This document shows positions 1 through 9,053 of a stretch of 64,000 nt of DNA, piece by piece. A model generated the notes under the pieces. That model was not told the origin of the DNA and searched no databases. It worked only from the letters and a program-made list of their open reading frames with translations. The stretch's first letter is position 1; every line of letters starts with the position of its first letter. A program made the translations under genes and the position numbers. Source of the stretch: Cytophagales bacterium WSM2-2. Lineage in GTDB: Bacteria; Bacteroidota; Bacteroidia; Cytophagales; Cyclobacteriaceae. Location of the stretch: NCBI GenBank assembly GCA_015472025.1, contig BNHL01000001.1:4824001-4888000 (forward strand), read 5' to 3'.

Positions 1-404
1 AGGCACATCATCAACAGAGAACAGAAGTTTTTCTTCTAGTAACATAGGGCTATAATAACTCTTCTATTGATTACTCATTTTTCCCTGTAGGATTTTAACC
101 TAAGTAGTTCTACGGATATATATTCAACTTTAAGTAAAAGATCTACCTGACACTGAGTTAGATTCTTTGCAGACTCCCGCTTATTCAAAATAAAAAATAA
201 CTTCTGTTTGGACTCTAAACTTTCAGTGGGGAAAACCCCAAATGCTACGGGAAAAAACCCGGATGCTAATGGGGAAATCCCCATATCACCCATGATATTT
301 TTTTTTAAAACTCAGATAAGATGGAGACGTTGGTTAGTTCTCCGGCTGGAATATCGCACTAAGAAGAAAACCTGGTGAATCGAAAAATAATCCTCCTTCG
401 AAAT
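1..404. other. Left-edge region without a convincing gene
   Basis: No recognisable coding region is visible in the first 404 bases. A 72-codon reading frame exists on the minus strand (75-293), but its product resembles nothing I know and its first 20 codons come from a short tandem repeat, so I do not call it. The region is AT-rich and holds three consecutive palindromes at 228-282, annotated separately. It lies downstream of the HelD-like gene, which reads leftwards into it, so part of it may be a transcribed 3' region. Confidence 0.4.
228..282. repeat. Three tandem GGGG-A/T-CCCC palindromes with a repeated ATGCTA spacer
   Basis: Seen directly: GGGGAAAACCCC (228-239), CGGGAAAAAACCCG (248-261) and GGGGAAATCCCC (271-282). 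The first two are each followed by ATGCTA (242-247 and 263-268), so the unit is about 20-21 bp long. Each unit is a self-complementary hairpin or a dyad-symmetric protein site repeated roughly every two helical turns. Function is unknown; a multi-site operator, or a short tandem repeat spread by slippage, are both possible. Confidence 0.7.
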
Positions 405-2462
405 TCACTCAACAGGCATAAGCATCTCGCTCTTCTTTCCTTCATAAGTCAACGTGAGCTTATGCATCGCCCGAGTGCAGGCGATGTACAGCATGCTCCG
501 GTCCAAATCGGATTGATAGTGGGTAGCAGAAGCGAATGGTACAATGACCTCATCGAATTCCAGGCCTTTGGCTAAATGGGCGCTGACAATGATAACACCA
601 TGTGAAAATGTTGTGCTGGCGGGACTAAGCAGGTGAGCTTTCTCCCACTTGATTTTTTCAAACAAGACATTTGCCTGTTGTTGAGTCTTGCAAATGATGC
701 CAAGCGAATGATGCCCGGACTTTTCAAATTCCACTATCCGTCCACGGATGGCTTCGACTTCCTGGTCGTGTGTGGGAAAGCCAAGCGCCTGTGGCTTTTC
801 ACCGTGGCGCTCCATGGCGATGAGTCCGGGAGTTGGAAGAATGCTTGAAGCAAAACGACTGATCTCGAAAGTAGAACGGTAACTGCGGTACAATTTCACC
901 ACTTCTCCATGAGGAAAAACTTCTTCAATATCTTCAGCGGCAGACGCTCCGAATGGGTTCACCGACTGGTTGATATCACCCAGGATCGTCTTTCGGCATT
1001 TGAACACACGTGAGAGTACTGCGTATTGCACAGGTGTATAGTCCTGCATCTCATCAATCAGCAAATGCTTAACATCGTCATAAGTGCCTGCGCCCTCCAG
1101 TCTGATCTTGCAGTAGATGAGCGGATACACATCCGCATACTCCAGCTGCATTCCCGGCATCATCCGGAACATTTCTGGCTTGCCTATCCATAAATAGAAA
1201 TCTTTGTAGATTTCAAAAGGCGAGCGAATGTTGAACATGCGAGGCACTAGTTCATACACGCGTGCTTTCTCCTTGCCGCTGAGTTTGCGTTTCACTTCCA
1301 TCCGGATGTATTGCAATACTTCCTGGATTACTTCCGGTATCCGCCGGTGCATAGGCATACGTTGCCAGGCTTTAAATTTTTCGACCACAAAAGGAAAGGG
1401 CACAACCACTCCCGCCACCCTCAGCTCGACATGCGTAAGCGAGGTGTTTTCCAAATGGATCAAATATTTGTTGAGCTGTTTCACAAATTCAAATGTTGAT
1501 TTGAATTTTACCCGTTCAATAAACTCCGGGCGGGGTCGGTCCAGTAACATAGCTACTTGCTGAAAGAACGTCTGAAAAGTGTATCTCTTTTCAAGTAGCT
1601 CAGTTGCCAGCTCTTCTATTTCCATTTCAGGAATTTGCTCCTCTCCCAATTCCGGCAATACATTACTGATGTAGTCGGCAAATACCTTATTGGGCGACAA
1701 GACCAAAATATCTTTCGCACGGATAGAGTCGCGGAAACGGTAAAGCAAGAAGGCGATCCGGTGAAGTGCGATGGAAGTTTTTCCAGAGCCAGCCACTCCT
1801 TGTATGATCATCACCTGGGCATGTTCATTGCGGATCACCTGGTTTTGATCGCGTTGAATAGTGGCCGCGATATTTTTCATGTGGTCATCGGCCGACTTAC
1901 TTAGTTCTTTCTGCAGGATTTCGTCATGAATGCTCACTGCACTTTCGATCATGAACTCCATCTGGCCATCGCGGATCTTATACTGACGCTTCAGGCTAAT
2001 TTCACCCTTCATCATTCCGGAAGGCGTTTCATATTGCGCTTCTCCAAGTTCAAAGTCATAGAACATTGAAGAAATAGGCGCACGCCAGTCGTAAATAAGG
2101 TTGAGACGCTGAGCTCCATCGATGAAAGTGGTGAGGCCCACATACACGTTAGACTCTTTATTATTGCTCCCTGAGCGAAAATCTATCCGGCCGAAATACG
2201 GTGAAGATACCAGTTTCATCAGTCTCCGTCTTTGCTCTACAGTCTCTTCTCCGGTGTTGGCCATACGATTGATGGACTGCCATGCCGCTACTATGTCTGC
2301 TTCGTCCAGACCCGACTGATGTTCATGAAGATATTCTTTGGTTTCCCGCAATTCATCTGAAAATTCGTTGACTCGGGTAGAAGTGCGCTGCAGCGCAAAT
2401 GAAATACGCTCTTTGATTTCTTCCAGGTAATTACGTTCGTCTTGTTCGGTTGGGTTAATCAT
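405..2462 (-). CDS. helD: HelD-like superfamily 1 helicase/ATPase
   Basis: A 685-residue UvrD/Rep-type superfamily 1 protein. The N-terminal ~100 residues are charged and helical, as in HelD, the ATPase that clears RNA polymerase from DNA. The Walker A loop GVAGSGKTS is at residues 222-230, the Walker B/DEAD-like motif is DEMQD, motif III contains LGDINQSVNPFG, motif IV YRSYRST, motif V AHLAKGLEFDEVIVP and motif VI YIACTRAMHKL. All ATPase motifs are intact. The early Walker A, following a stretch with SNVYVGLTTF and YDWRAPISSMFY, is the arrangement of HelD rather than of UvrD or PcrA. It stands alone on the minus strand. The specific RNA polymerase role is inferred from family, since best-studied HelD proteins are from Firmicutes and Actinobacteria. 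Confidence 0.85.
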   Translation of the reverse strand: MINPTEQDERNYLEEIKERISFALQRTSTRVNEFSDELRETKEYLHEHQSGLDEADIVAAWQSINRMANTGEETVEQRRRLMKLVSSPYFGRIDFRSGSNNKESNVYVGLTTFIDGAQRLNLIYDWRAPISSMFYDFELGEAQYETPSGMMKGEISLKRQYKIRDGQMEFMIESAVSIHDEILQKELSKSADDHMKNIAATIQRDQNQVIRNEHAQVMIIQGVAGSGKTSIALHRIAFLLYRFRDSIRAKDILVLSPNKVFADYISNVLPELGEEQIPEMEIEELATELLEKRYTFQTFFQQVAMLLDRPRPEFIERVKFKSTFEFVKQLNKYLIHLENTSLTHVELRVAGVVVPFPFVVEKFKAWQRMPMHRRIPEVIQEVLQYIRMEVKRKLSGKEKARVYELVPRMFNIRSPFEIYKDFYLWIGKPEMFRMMPGMQLEYADVYPLIYCKIRLEGAGTYDDVKHLLIDEMQDYTPVQYAVLSRVFKCRKTILGDINQSVNPFGASAAEDIEEVFPHGEVVKLYRSYRSTFEISRFASSILPTPGLIAMERHGEKPQALGFPTHDQEVEAIRGRIVEFEKSGHHSLGIICKTQQQANVLFEKIKWEKAHLLSPASTTFSHGVIIVSAHLAKGLEFDEVIVPFASATHYQSDLDRSMLYIACTRAMHKLTLTYEGKKSEMLMPVE

Positions 2463-2583
2463 CTTTAAATTAAAGAGCGCGAATATAGCTGCTCTAAACT
2501 CTTTTATGTATCTGTATTACAGATATTTATATATATTTTCAGAACTGGTTACTTCCGGTTATATACCGTATCTACAATGGGTA

Positions 2584-3036
2584 TCACTCCACGGATTGTA
2601 GCGCACGCCTGAGATAATTCACCTGCCCGAGGTGATAATTCAAGTGAAGAGCCAACTGCAACAATACATAACTTTTAGATCGCTTCGCATCATCGAAAGG
2701 TATAGGATACTCTGACTCCATTTGTTCAAGAGAGAATGAGTTAAGCGTCATGCTAATCATCGGAATGAGTTCTTCTAATTGTGCCACTAGAATTCTGCGT
2801 TCGACATCTTTCGTGGTAAACTCCAGGTCGCGGTTGCGAACATATCCCGTGTTAGCAAGTTTAGTACCGATAAGGTAATTCAAGCCACCAGCTATATGCA
2901 GGGCAAGATTGCCGCTTGAGTTCTTAATTGTGCCGTGGGTTCTCCACAAGTCTTTTTCTTTTTCAAACGAATTGATTTCTGCAATCAGTTTACGGATATC
3001 CCGCTCATAGAAATCGGCCAGTGTTGTATTCAGCAT
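2584..3036 (-). CDS. DinB-superfamily protein (DUF1572-like)
   Basis: About 150 residues, predicted as a four-helix bundle of the DinB/YfiT type. Likely metal ligands are the histidines in LALHIAGGLNY and near the C-terminus in ALHLNYHLGQVNYLR; a well placed H-x3-H near the end is the hallmark of the superfamily. Members include thiol transferases, but most DUF1572-type proteins have no assigned reaction, so none is claimed. I start at the ATG at 3036; a TTG at 3057 would add seven residues. It is divergent from the next gene, the two being separated by under 100 bp, so a shared bidirectional promoter region is likely. Confidence 0.7.
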   Translation of the reverse strand: MLNTTLADFYERDIRKLIAEINSFEKEKDLWRTHGTIKNSSGNLALHIAGGLNYLIGTKLANTGYVRNRDLEFTTKDVERRILVAQLEELIPMISMTLNSFSLEQMESEYPIPFDDAKRSKSYVLLQLALHLNYHLGQVNYLRRALQSVE

Positions 3037-3124
3037 ATCAGGAATTGGTTTCTGCAAAATTACTTTTGATTCTAATAATGGCGCTACATTTTTTAAATGA
3101 TAAATTGCCCATCACTCTCCTGCC

Positions 3125-3937
3125 ATGCTCATAGAAGACAACGCGCTCAAACACTGGATCGATCATTTTTACGGATACGGATCGTGGGATGCCAGGATTT
3201 GGTTTATCGGTCATGAAGAGAGTGGCGGTGATATGCCGGAAGATGTGGCCGACAAACTCAACTATTTTTCCAAAGCACACGCATCTGCGACTGACGTTCT
3301 TTGTGACCTCCGTGAACTATACAGGCATGTTGCCTTTCGCGCTGACGGTCCAAAGGCTGATCTGTTCGATACCCTTTACGAGCACAGGTTCGGCAGCCAT
3401 GCATTGCAACATGGCCTCTGGAAAAATCTTATCGCCTTTGTACATGGCTATAGAAATAAGAAACTCCCCGACCTGCTCACCTACCAGAAAAATTCATTGG
3501 CACTATCGTCAAAGCAGAGTGAAGCGCTTATCCAATTGTTCCCTTTGCCCAGTCCGCATAACCACGCATGGTATTATAGCTGGCTCGACCAACCACAACT
3601 CGGCTTCTTGAAAAGCCGTACCCGTTACGAGCAACATCTTTACCTGACACGCATGCAGGTCATTCTCACGAAGGTCAAGGAATACAAACCTGAGATTGTG
3701 CTGATGTATGGCATGAACAATATCAATCAACTTAAGAAGACAGTGGTTGATTTTTTTGATACGGCAAAATTCAAGTTGATAAAAGGCACCAAGCAACAAA
3801 TACCTCAGCATCACCGGGCGGAACTTCAAGGAACTATTTTTTTGATCACCACCCAGGTTCCTACCTTAAGGCATAACAGGGTGGAGACCGGTTTCGACTG
3901 GGAGGAATTTGGAAAAATGGTGGTAGCTAGTTCCTAA
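3125..3937 (+). CDS. Conserved hypothetical protein, weakly uracil-DNA-glycosylase-like
   Basis: A 270-residue soluble protein with no signal peptide. The N-terminus has DARIWFIGHEESGG, resembling the first strand and water-activating loop of uracil-DNA-glycosylase-like folds (a hydrophobic strand ending in G-x-E/N-x-G). A central strand PEIVLMYGMNN and a late strand IFLITTQVP followed by T-L-R-H could correspond to the glycosylase core strand and the terminal histidine loop. These are resemblances by eye only, and the protein may be enzymatically unrelated. It is divergent from the DinB-like gene and lies alone on its strand. The ATG at 3125 follows an obvious non-coding stretch. Confidence 0.55.
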   Translation: MLIEDNALKHWIDHFYGYGSWDARIWFIGHEESGGDMPEDVADKLNYFSKAHASATDVLCDLRELYRHVAFRADGPKADLFDTLYEHRFGSHALQHGLWKNLIAFVHGYRNKKLPDLLTYQKNSLALSSKQSEALIQLFPLPSPHNHAWYYSWLDQPQLGFLKSRTRYEQHLYLTRMQVILTKVKEYKPEIVLMYGMNNINQLKKTVVDFFDTAKFKLIKGTKQQIPQHHRAELQGTIFLITTQVPTLRHNRVETGFDWEEFGKMVVASS

Positions 3938-4150
3938 AGCATGCTTTCAGGCTACACCTTTCAGGGAATTTTTATGCCGTTCAAAACAAAAAGCCCGCAC
4001 TCCCCGTATTAACCACGTATCCGTTTTTCAGAGTGATTAAACCATTCTTTTCTAAAATAGTCTATTAGGTCCTTAACACTTCATTTCAATAATGACTTAC
4101 AGAACAAACATATGTTCGCCTGCTGCATTTAACTTCCTAGTTGGCCGCAA

Positions 4151-4182
4151 CTTGCCTTTATAATCAACTTGATGTATTTTCG
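4151..4182 (+). promoter_or_regulatory. Candidate Bacteroidota promoter for the efflux operon
   Basis: CTTG at 4151-4154, a 20-base spacer, then TATTTTCG at 4175-4182 approximate the Bacteroidota consensus TTTG-N19-TAnnTTTG with one mismatch in each box. It lies just before the ATG at 4192, so a transcript would be almost leaderless. Weak evidence. Confidence 0.3.
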
Positions 4183-4191
4183 CGCCCGCTA

Positions 4192-4581
4192 ATGTTAAAG
4201 GCTTTCACAAAATATCGTCCATTTTTATTCATTCTGCTTCTCAGCGCATGCTCACAACTGCACGCGCACAAGGCTGCTGTGATTGGCGAATTTGTGACTG
4301 CTGTTTATGATCCTTCGCTGATCATCCAGGCCGCTTCTTCCGATTCACAACAGGAATGCTACAAGATCGATGTAGCGGAAAAAGAAGTTGAAGAGGATGA
4401 GATTGAAGATGACGATGTAGATTTCTCCAAAAAGCATGAAGATCACGGAAGTCATTCCGCTATATTCTTTATCCCCACACTGGGGTTCCTGAACAACAAT
4501 TCGAAGGCCCTGCCTTCCGTAGCGTACGTTTCGTACGTCTCTTCACACCGGTATCTCGTCTTCGAGGTTTTTCGGATATGA
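4192..4581 (+). CDS. Small acidic exported protein at the head of the efflux operon
   Basis: About 129 residues from the ATG at 4192; the longer frame opens with a TTG at 4141. The N-terminus (basic MLKAFTKYR, hydrophobic FLFILLLSAC, then SQLHA) is a signal peptide, with either a lipobox LLSAC or cleavage after HA. The mature part has a very acidic run around residues 60-80 (KEVEEDEIEDDDVDFSK) next to histidines (KHEDHGSHS), which could bind metal. I do not recognise the family. It is followed by an RND adaptor, permease and outer-membrane factor in the same orientation, so a role linked to efflux or metal handling is a guess from context. Confidence 0.55.
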   Translation: MLKAFTKYRPFLFILLLSACSQLHAHKAAVIGEFVTAVYDPSLIIQAASSDSQQECYKIDVAEKEVEEDEIEDDDVDFSKKHEDHGSHSAIFFIPTLGFLNNNSKALPSVAYVSYVSSHRYLVFEVFRI

Positions 4582-4727
4582 TTTGACACAGGCATCTCCC
4601 TTTGCCTGAACACTCCGTTTCCATTGCCGGCATTTGGCAGTAACTGCTAGAACGTATGGCATACCCGTTTACTTTTTTATTAAAATTTACTAAACAAAAA
4701 ACCGCATCCCTTAAGAGCAAAACTATT

Positions 4728-5813
4728 ATGAACAGAATTCTCGTGTTCGTTGGCTTGTTTACCACATTGTGTTTTACAAGCTGTTCATCCCGGAAAGAAG
4801 AAAAGGAGGAAGAATTTAAATTTACAGTGACCAGTCCGCTACGAAAGGACACTACGGTCACCCGCGCCTATGTATGTCAGATACGGGCCATTCAACATAT
4901 AGAATTAAGAGCGCTTGAAAGGGGCTACTTACAAAAGATCTATGTAGACGAAGGAAAGTTTGTAAATGAAGGTCAAATGATGTTCCAGATCATGCCCCTG
5001 CTCTACAAAGCAGAACTACAAAAAGCAGAGGCTGAAGCCAAGTTTGCAGAGATTGAATACCTGAATACAAAACAATTGGCCGACAGTAATGTTGTGTCGC
5101 CAAATGAACTTGCGTTGGCTAAAGCCAAATTCGATAAAGCAAAAGCAGAGATGTCACTGGCCCAGGTTCATCTTGGGTTCACAGAGATCAAAGCTCCTTT
5201 TGCCGGTATTATGGACCGTTTCCAGGTGCGGTTGGGAAGCCTTGTCAATGACGGGGACTTACTCAGCACGCTCTCTGACAACAGCGAGATGTGGGTTTAC
5301 TTCAACGTACCTGAAGCTGAATACCTGAACTATAAGTCAAACCTGAAAAAAGACAGTTTGATGAAAGTGAAACTGCAAATGGCAAACAACGAAGTATTCG
5401 ATTACAACGGAGTTGTCAAGACCATCGAGGCAGATTTCAACAATGAAACGGGTAACATTGCTTTCAGGGCAACTTTTCCCAATCCCAAAGGTCTGTTGAG
5501 ACATGGTGAAACGGGTAATGTATTGGCCACTGCTGTTCTTAAGAACGCGCTGATCATTCCTCAAAAATCGACTTTCGAAGTCCTCGAAAAGAAATATGTT
5601 TTTGTGGTGGATAAAGACAATATCATCCACCAGAGAGAAATCACCATTGGAGCTGAAATGCCTGACCTGTATATCATCACTGATGGATTGACCAGCGAAG
5701 ATAAGATCATGCTTGAAGGAATCCGCAAAGTCAGGGACAATGAAAAGATCGCGGAGTACAAATACGAGGATCCGAAGACAGTTCTTCCACGCCTGAAAGT
5801 ATACGTTGAATAA
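4728..5813 (+). CDS. RND efflux periplasmic adaptor subunit (AcrA/MexA-type lipoprotein)
   Basis: About 361 residues from the ATG at 4728, chosen because it gives a proper lipoprotein signal (MNRILVFVGLF...CFTSCSS); an upstream ATG at 4656 would add 24 unlikely residues. The lipoyl/barrel-sandwich half-motif lies around RAIQHIELRALERGYLQKIYVDEGKFVNEGQ in the first quarter, a helical hairpin follows (KAEAEAKFAEIEYL to KAKAEMSLAQVH), then the second lipoyl half (FTEIKAPFAGIMDRFQVRLGSLVNDGDLL), a beta-barrel and a membrane-proximal domain. It bridges the inner-membrane pump and the TolC-like channel. The permease starts 24 bp downstream, so the genes are co-transcribed. The exported compound cannot be read from sequence. 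Confidence 0.92.
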   Translation: MNRILVFVGLFTTLCFTSCSSRKEEKEEEFKFTVTSPLRKDTTVTRAYVCQIRAIQHIELRALERGYLQKIYVDEGKFVNEGQMMFQIMPLLYKAELQKAEAEAKFAEIEYLNTKQLADSNVVSPNELALAKAKFDKAKAEMSLAQVHLGFTEIKAPFAGIMDRFQVRLGSLVNDGDLLSTLSDNSEMWVYFNVPEAEYLNYKSNLKKDSLMKVKLQMANNEVFDYNGVVKTIEADFNNETGNIAFRATFPNPKGLLRHGETGNVLATAVLKNALIIPQKSTFEVLEKKYVFVVDKDNIIHQREITIGAEMPDLYIITDGLTSEDKIMLEGIRKVRDNEKIAEYKYEDPKTVLPRLKVYVE

Positions 5814-5837
5814 TTCCACCTTCTAGAAAGCAATAAA

Positions 5838-8800
5838 ATGTTTAATGCATTTATAAAGCGACCAGTACTAGCTATTGTGCTGTCGCTTGTGATCATCTTC
5901 ATGGGTGTGCTGGCAATCAATACACTGCCAACGTCACAATTCCCATCGATTGCACCTCCGGTGGTAATGGTTTCTGCATCCTATCCGGGAGCCAGTGCAA
6001 AGACGCTGACAGAATCAGTTATTATTCCTATTGAACAAGCGATCAACGGAGCCTGGGGTATGAGGTACATGACCTCCGATGCTACCAGTGCTGGTGAAGC
6101 CAACGTTCAGGTGATCTTCGAACCTGGTACTGACATCAACCAGGCGCTCGTACAGGTTTCTAACCGGGTTGAACAGGTGAGAAACAGGTTGCCGATACTG
6201 GTGCAACGCGAAGGTGTAATTATTACTCCTGTGATCCCCAGTATGCTGATGTATGTCAACCTGTATAGCACCGACAAGAATGCCAACATGAAGTTCTTGT
6301 TCAACTATGCCGGGGTCACCATGATCCCCGAGATTCAACGGATCAACGGGATTGGTCAGGCGAGGATCCTCGGCAGTCGTCAATATGCCATGCGTGTCTG
6401 GTTAAACCCGGAGCGGATGCGTGCCTATAATATATCGCCCGATGAAGTAATGAACGCTATGGGCGATCAGAGTATCATTGGTAAACCGGGCCGCATTGGT
6501 CGCGGTGACAGTAAACGTGCCGAAGCGCTTGAATATGTATTGGCTTACTCCGACCGTTTCAGTGACCCAAACCAATATGAAAATATTATTATCAAGGCCA
6601 ACGCTAAAGGAGAAATACTTCGTCTGAAAGACATTGCCAAAGTGGTACTGGGAAGCGAATACTATGATATCTATTCCAATATCAACGGCTATCCTTCAGC
6701 TGCCATCGTACTCAAGCAGACATATGGCAGTAACGCCAGTGCGGTTATTTCCGATGTGAAAAAGAAACTGGAGGAGTTAAAGAAAGACTTCCCTCCCGGG
6801 ATGACTTATGAGATCAGTTACGATGTTTCGAACTTTCTTGACGCATCAACGGAGAACGTGATCCATACACTGCGGGATGCTTTCATCCTGGTGGCATTGG
6901 TAGTGTTCATTTTCCTTGGTGACTGGCGGTCAACCCTGATCCCTACCCTTGCTGTGCCTATATCTCTCATTGGTGCATTCATATTCATGCAGGCTTTCGG
7001 GCTCACCATCAATATGATCACGTTGTTTGCGATTGTATTGGCGATCGGTATTGTGGTGGATGATGCGATTGTAGTGGTGGAAGCTGTTCACGCCAAGATG
7101 GAATCGGAGCACCTCTCTCCTTTCCAAGCGGTAAAGAAAGTATTGGGGGAAATCAGCGGGGCCGTTATTGCCATTACGTTGTTGATGACTGCGGTATTTG
7201 TTCCCATAGCATTCATGTCTGGTCCGGTTGGTGTCTTCTACCGACAATTCTCCATTACCATGGCCAGTTCCATCGTTCTGTCAGGTCTCGTGGCATTGAC
7301 GCTCACACCTGTGCTTTGCGCCATGATCTTGAAGAACACCCATGGAAAGCCAAGAAGAAGAAATTTGTTCAACCGTTTTATCGACAGTTTCAACAGGGGA
7401 TTTGAAAAAGTGACGGATAAATATGTGTCGTTGTTAAAACTGATTGCACACCGGAAGATGGTGACTGTCGGACTATGGATTGCTTTTAGTGTGGGTATTG
7501 TTTTAATCGCCAGCAACCTGCCTTCCGGTTTTATTCCCGGCGAGGATCAGGGGATGATCTACGCGATTGTACAGACACCTCCCGGCTCCACACTTGAAAG
7601 AACCAATGATATATCTCTTCAATTGCAAAAGCTTCTTGAAAAAGTAGAAGGTATACAATCGGTTTCTTCTATCGCAGGTTACGAAGTACTTACTGAAGGT
7701 CGTGGATCCAATGCAGCGACCTGTCTGATCAACCTGAAACCGTGGTCGGAACGTGAACACACCGTTCAAGAGATCACCATCGAGTTGGAGGAATTAGCAA
7801 AACAGCTTCCGGGTGCCACGATTGAATTCTTCGATCCACCGGCAGTACCTGGTTTTGGTGCAGCGGGTGGTTTTGCCTTGCAGATGCTCGACAAAAATCC
7901 GGACGGTACTTATGAAGATCTCGAAAGAGTAAAGAATGAATTCATGGACGCGCTCGAGAAGCGCAAAGAGCTGACGGGTTTGTTCACCTTTTTCAGTTCA
8001 AATTATCCACAATATGAAATCGAGATCGATAACCAGCTGGCTATGCAGAAAGGTGTTTCGATCGGCAATGCCATGAATACACTTTCCATTTTTGTGGGAA
8101 GTACTTACGAACTGGGCTTCATTAAATACCAGCGTTTCTTCAAAGTGTTTGTTCAGGCTGCTCCAGAATTCCGGCAACTTCCCCAGGACGTATTAAACCT
8201 GTGGGTGAAGAACGATCGCGATGAGATGGTTCCATTCTCTGCTTTCATGAAAATCAAAAAGAAGCAAGGTGCGAATGAGATCAACCGGTATAATATGTAC
8301 AACACGGCAGCTATCCGGGGAGGTCCTTCCAAAGGGTACAGCTCGGGTGAAGCGATTGCAGCCGTAAAAGAAGTCGCGGCAAAAGTATTGCCCCGTGGAT
8401 ATGATATTGACTGGGCAGCTCTTTCCTACGATGAAGTAAGACGCGGTAATGAAGCCATTTACATTTTTCTCATCGTGCTTGCATTCGTGTACCTCGTTTT
8501 AGCTGCACAGTATGAAAGTTTCATTATTCCACTCGCTGTGGTTCTCTCCTTGCCTGCCGGAGTGTTTGGGTCTTTCATGTTTATTAAGTCGATGGGGCTC
8601 GCCAATGATATCTACGCCCAGGTAGGATTGATTATGCTGGTAGGTTTGTTGGGTAAGAACGCGGTTTTGATCGTGGAATTTGCAGTGCAGAAAAATCGCC
8701 AGGGAGCCACAATACTCGAAGCCGCTATCGAAGGCGCAAAAGTTCGCTTCCGCCCGATCCTGATGACATCGTTTGCATTCATTGCTGGATTGATTCCATT

Positions 8801-9053
8801 GGTCCTCTCGCACGGGGCTGGTGCCATCGGTAACCGTACGATCGGATCGTCAGCACTGGGTGGTATGCTTTTCGGAACCATCTTCGGTGTGATCATCGTA
8901 CCGGGCTTATACTACATTTTCGGTAAAATGGCTGAGGGCAGAAAGCTCATCAGAGATGAAAATGAGGATTCCCTGACCGAAGGTTTTGTACATAAAGTAG
9001 ACGATTTCCCTAAAACTGATGACAGTGATGACACTGAAGACAATGCACACTAA
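5838..9053 (+). CDS. RND efflux permease (AcrB/MexB, HAE-1 family)
   Basis: 1071 residues, the usual length for hydrophobe/amphiphile efflux pumps. The first membrane helix follows the typical MFNAFIKRPV start; two large periplasmic loops separate helices 1-2 and 7-8. The proton-relay pair is Asp408-Asp409 in AIGIVVDDAIVVVEAVHAKM, matching the paired aspartates of AcrB TM4. The second half repeats the fold (YLVLAAQYESFIIPLAV; GLLGKNAVLIVEFA). The C-terminal tail is charged and acid-rich. It forms a homotrimer in the inner membrane and works with the adaptor upstream and the outer-membrane factor downstream, whose start codon lies inside the last codons of this gene. Confidence 0.96.
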   Translation: MFNAFIKRPVLAIVLSLVIIFMGVLAINTLPTSQFPSIAPPVVMVSASYPGASAKTLTESVIIPIEQAINGAWGMRYMTSDATSAGEANVQVIFEPGTDINQALVQVSNRVEQVRNRLPILVQREGVIITPVIPSMLMYVNLYSTDKNANMKFLFNYAGVTMIPEIQRINGIGQARILGSRQYAMRVWLNPERMRAYNISPDEVMNAMGDQSIIGKPGRIGRGDSKRAEALEYVLAYSDRFSDPNQYENIIIKANAKGEILRLKDIAKVVLGSEYYDIYSNINGYPSAAIVLKQTYGSNASAVISDVKKKLEELKKDFPPGMTYEISYDVSNFLDASTENVIHTLRDAFILVALVVFIFLGDWRSTLIPTLAVPISLIGAFIFMQAFGLTINMITLFAIVLAIGIVVDDAIVVVEAVHAKMESEHLSPFQAVKKVLGEISGAVIAITLLMTAVFVPIAFMSGPVGVFYRQFSITMASSIVLSGLVALTLTPVLCAMILKNTHGKPRRRNLFNRFIDSFNRGFEKVTDKYVSLLKLIAHRKMVTVGLWIAFSVGIVLIASNLPSGFIPGEDQGMIYAIVQTPPGSTLERTNDISLQLQKLLEKVEGIQSVSSIAGYEVLTEGRGSNAATCLINLKPWSEREHTVQEITIELEELAKQLPGATIEFFDPPAVPGFGAAGGFALQMLDKNPDGTYEDLERVKNEFMDALEKRKELTGLFTFFSSNYPQYEIEIDNQLAMQKGVSIGNAMNTLSIFVGSTYELGFIKYQRFFKVFVQAAPEFRQLPQDVLNLWVKNDRDEMVPFSAFMKIKKKQGANEINRYNMYNTAAIRGGPSKGYSSGEAIAAVKEVAAKVLPRGYDIDWAALSYDEVRRGNEAIYIFLIVLAFVYLVLAAQYESFIIPLAVVLSLPAGVFGSFMFIKSMGLANDIYAQVGLIMLVGLLGKNAVLIVEFAVQKNRQGATILEAAIEGAKVRFRPILMTSFAFIAGLIPLVLSHGAGAIGNRTIGSSALGGMLFGTIFGVIIVPGLYYIFGKMAEGRKLIRDENEDSLTEGFVHKVDDFPKTDDSDDTEDNAH

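Noticed and set aside
75..293. 72-codon ORF on the minus strand
   Set aside because: Its start lies in the palindromic tandem repeat and the product matches no family I know; no promoter or start signal supports it.
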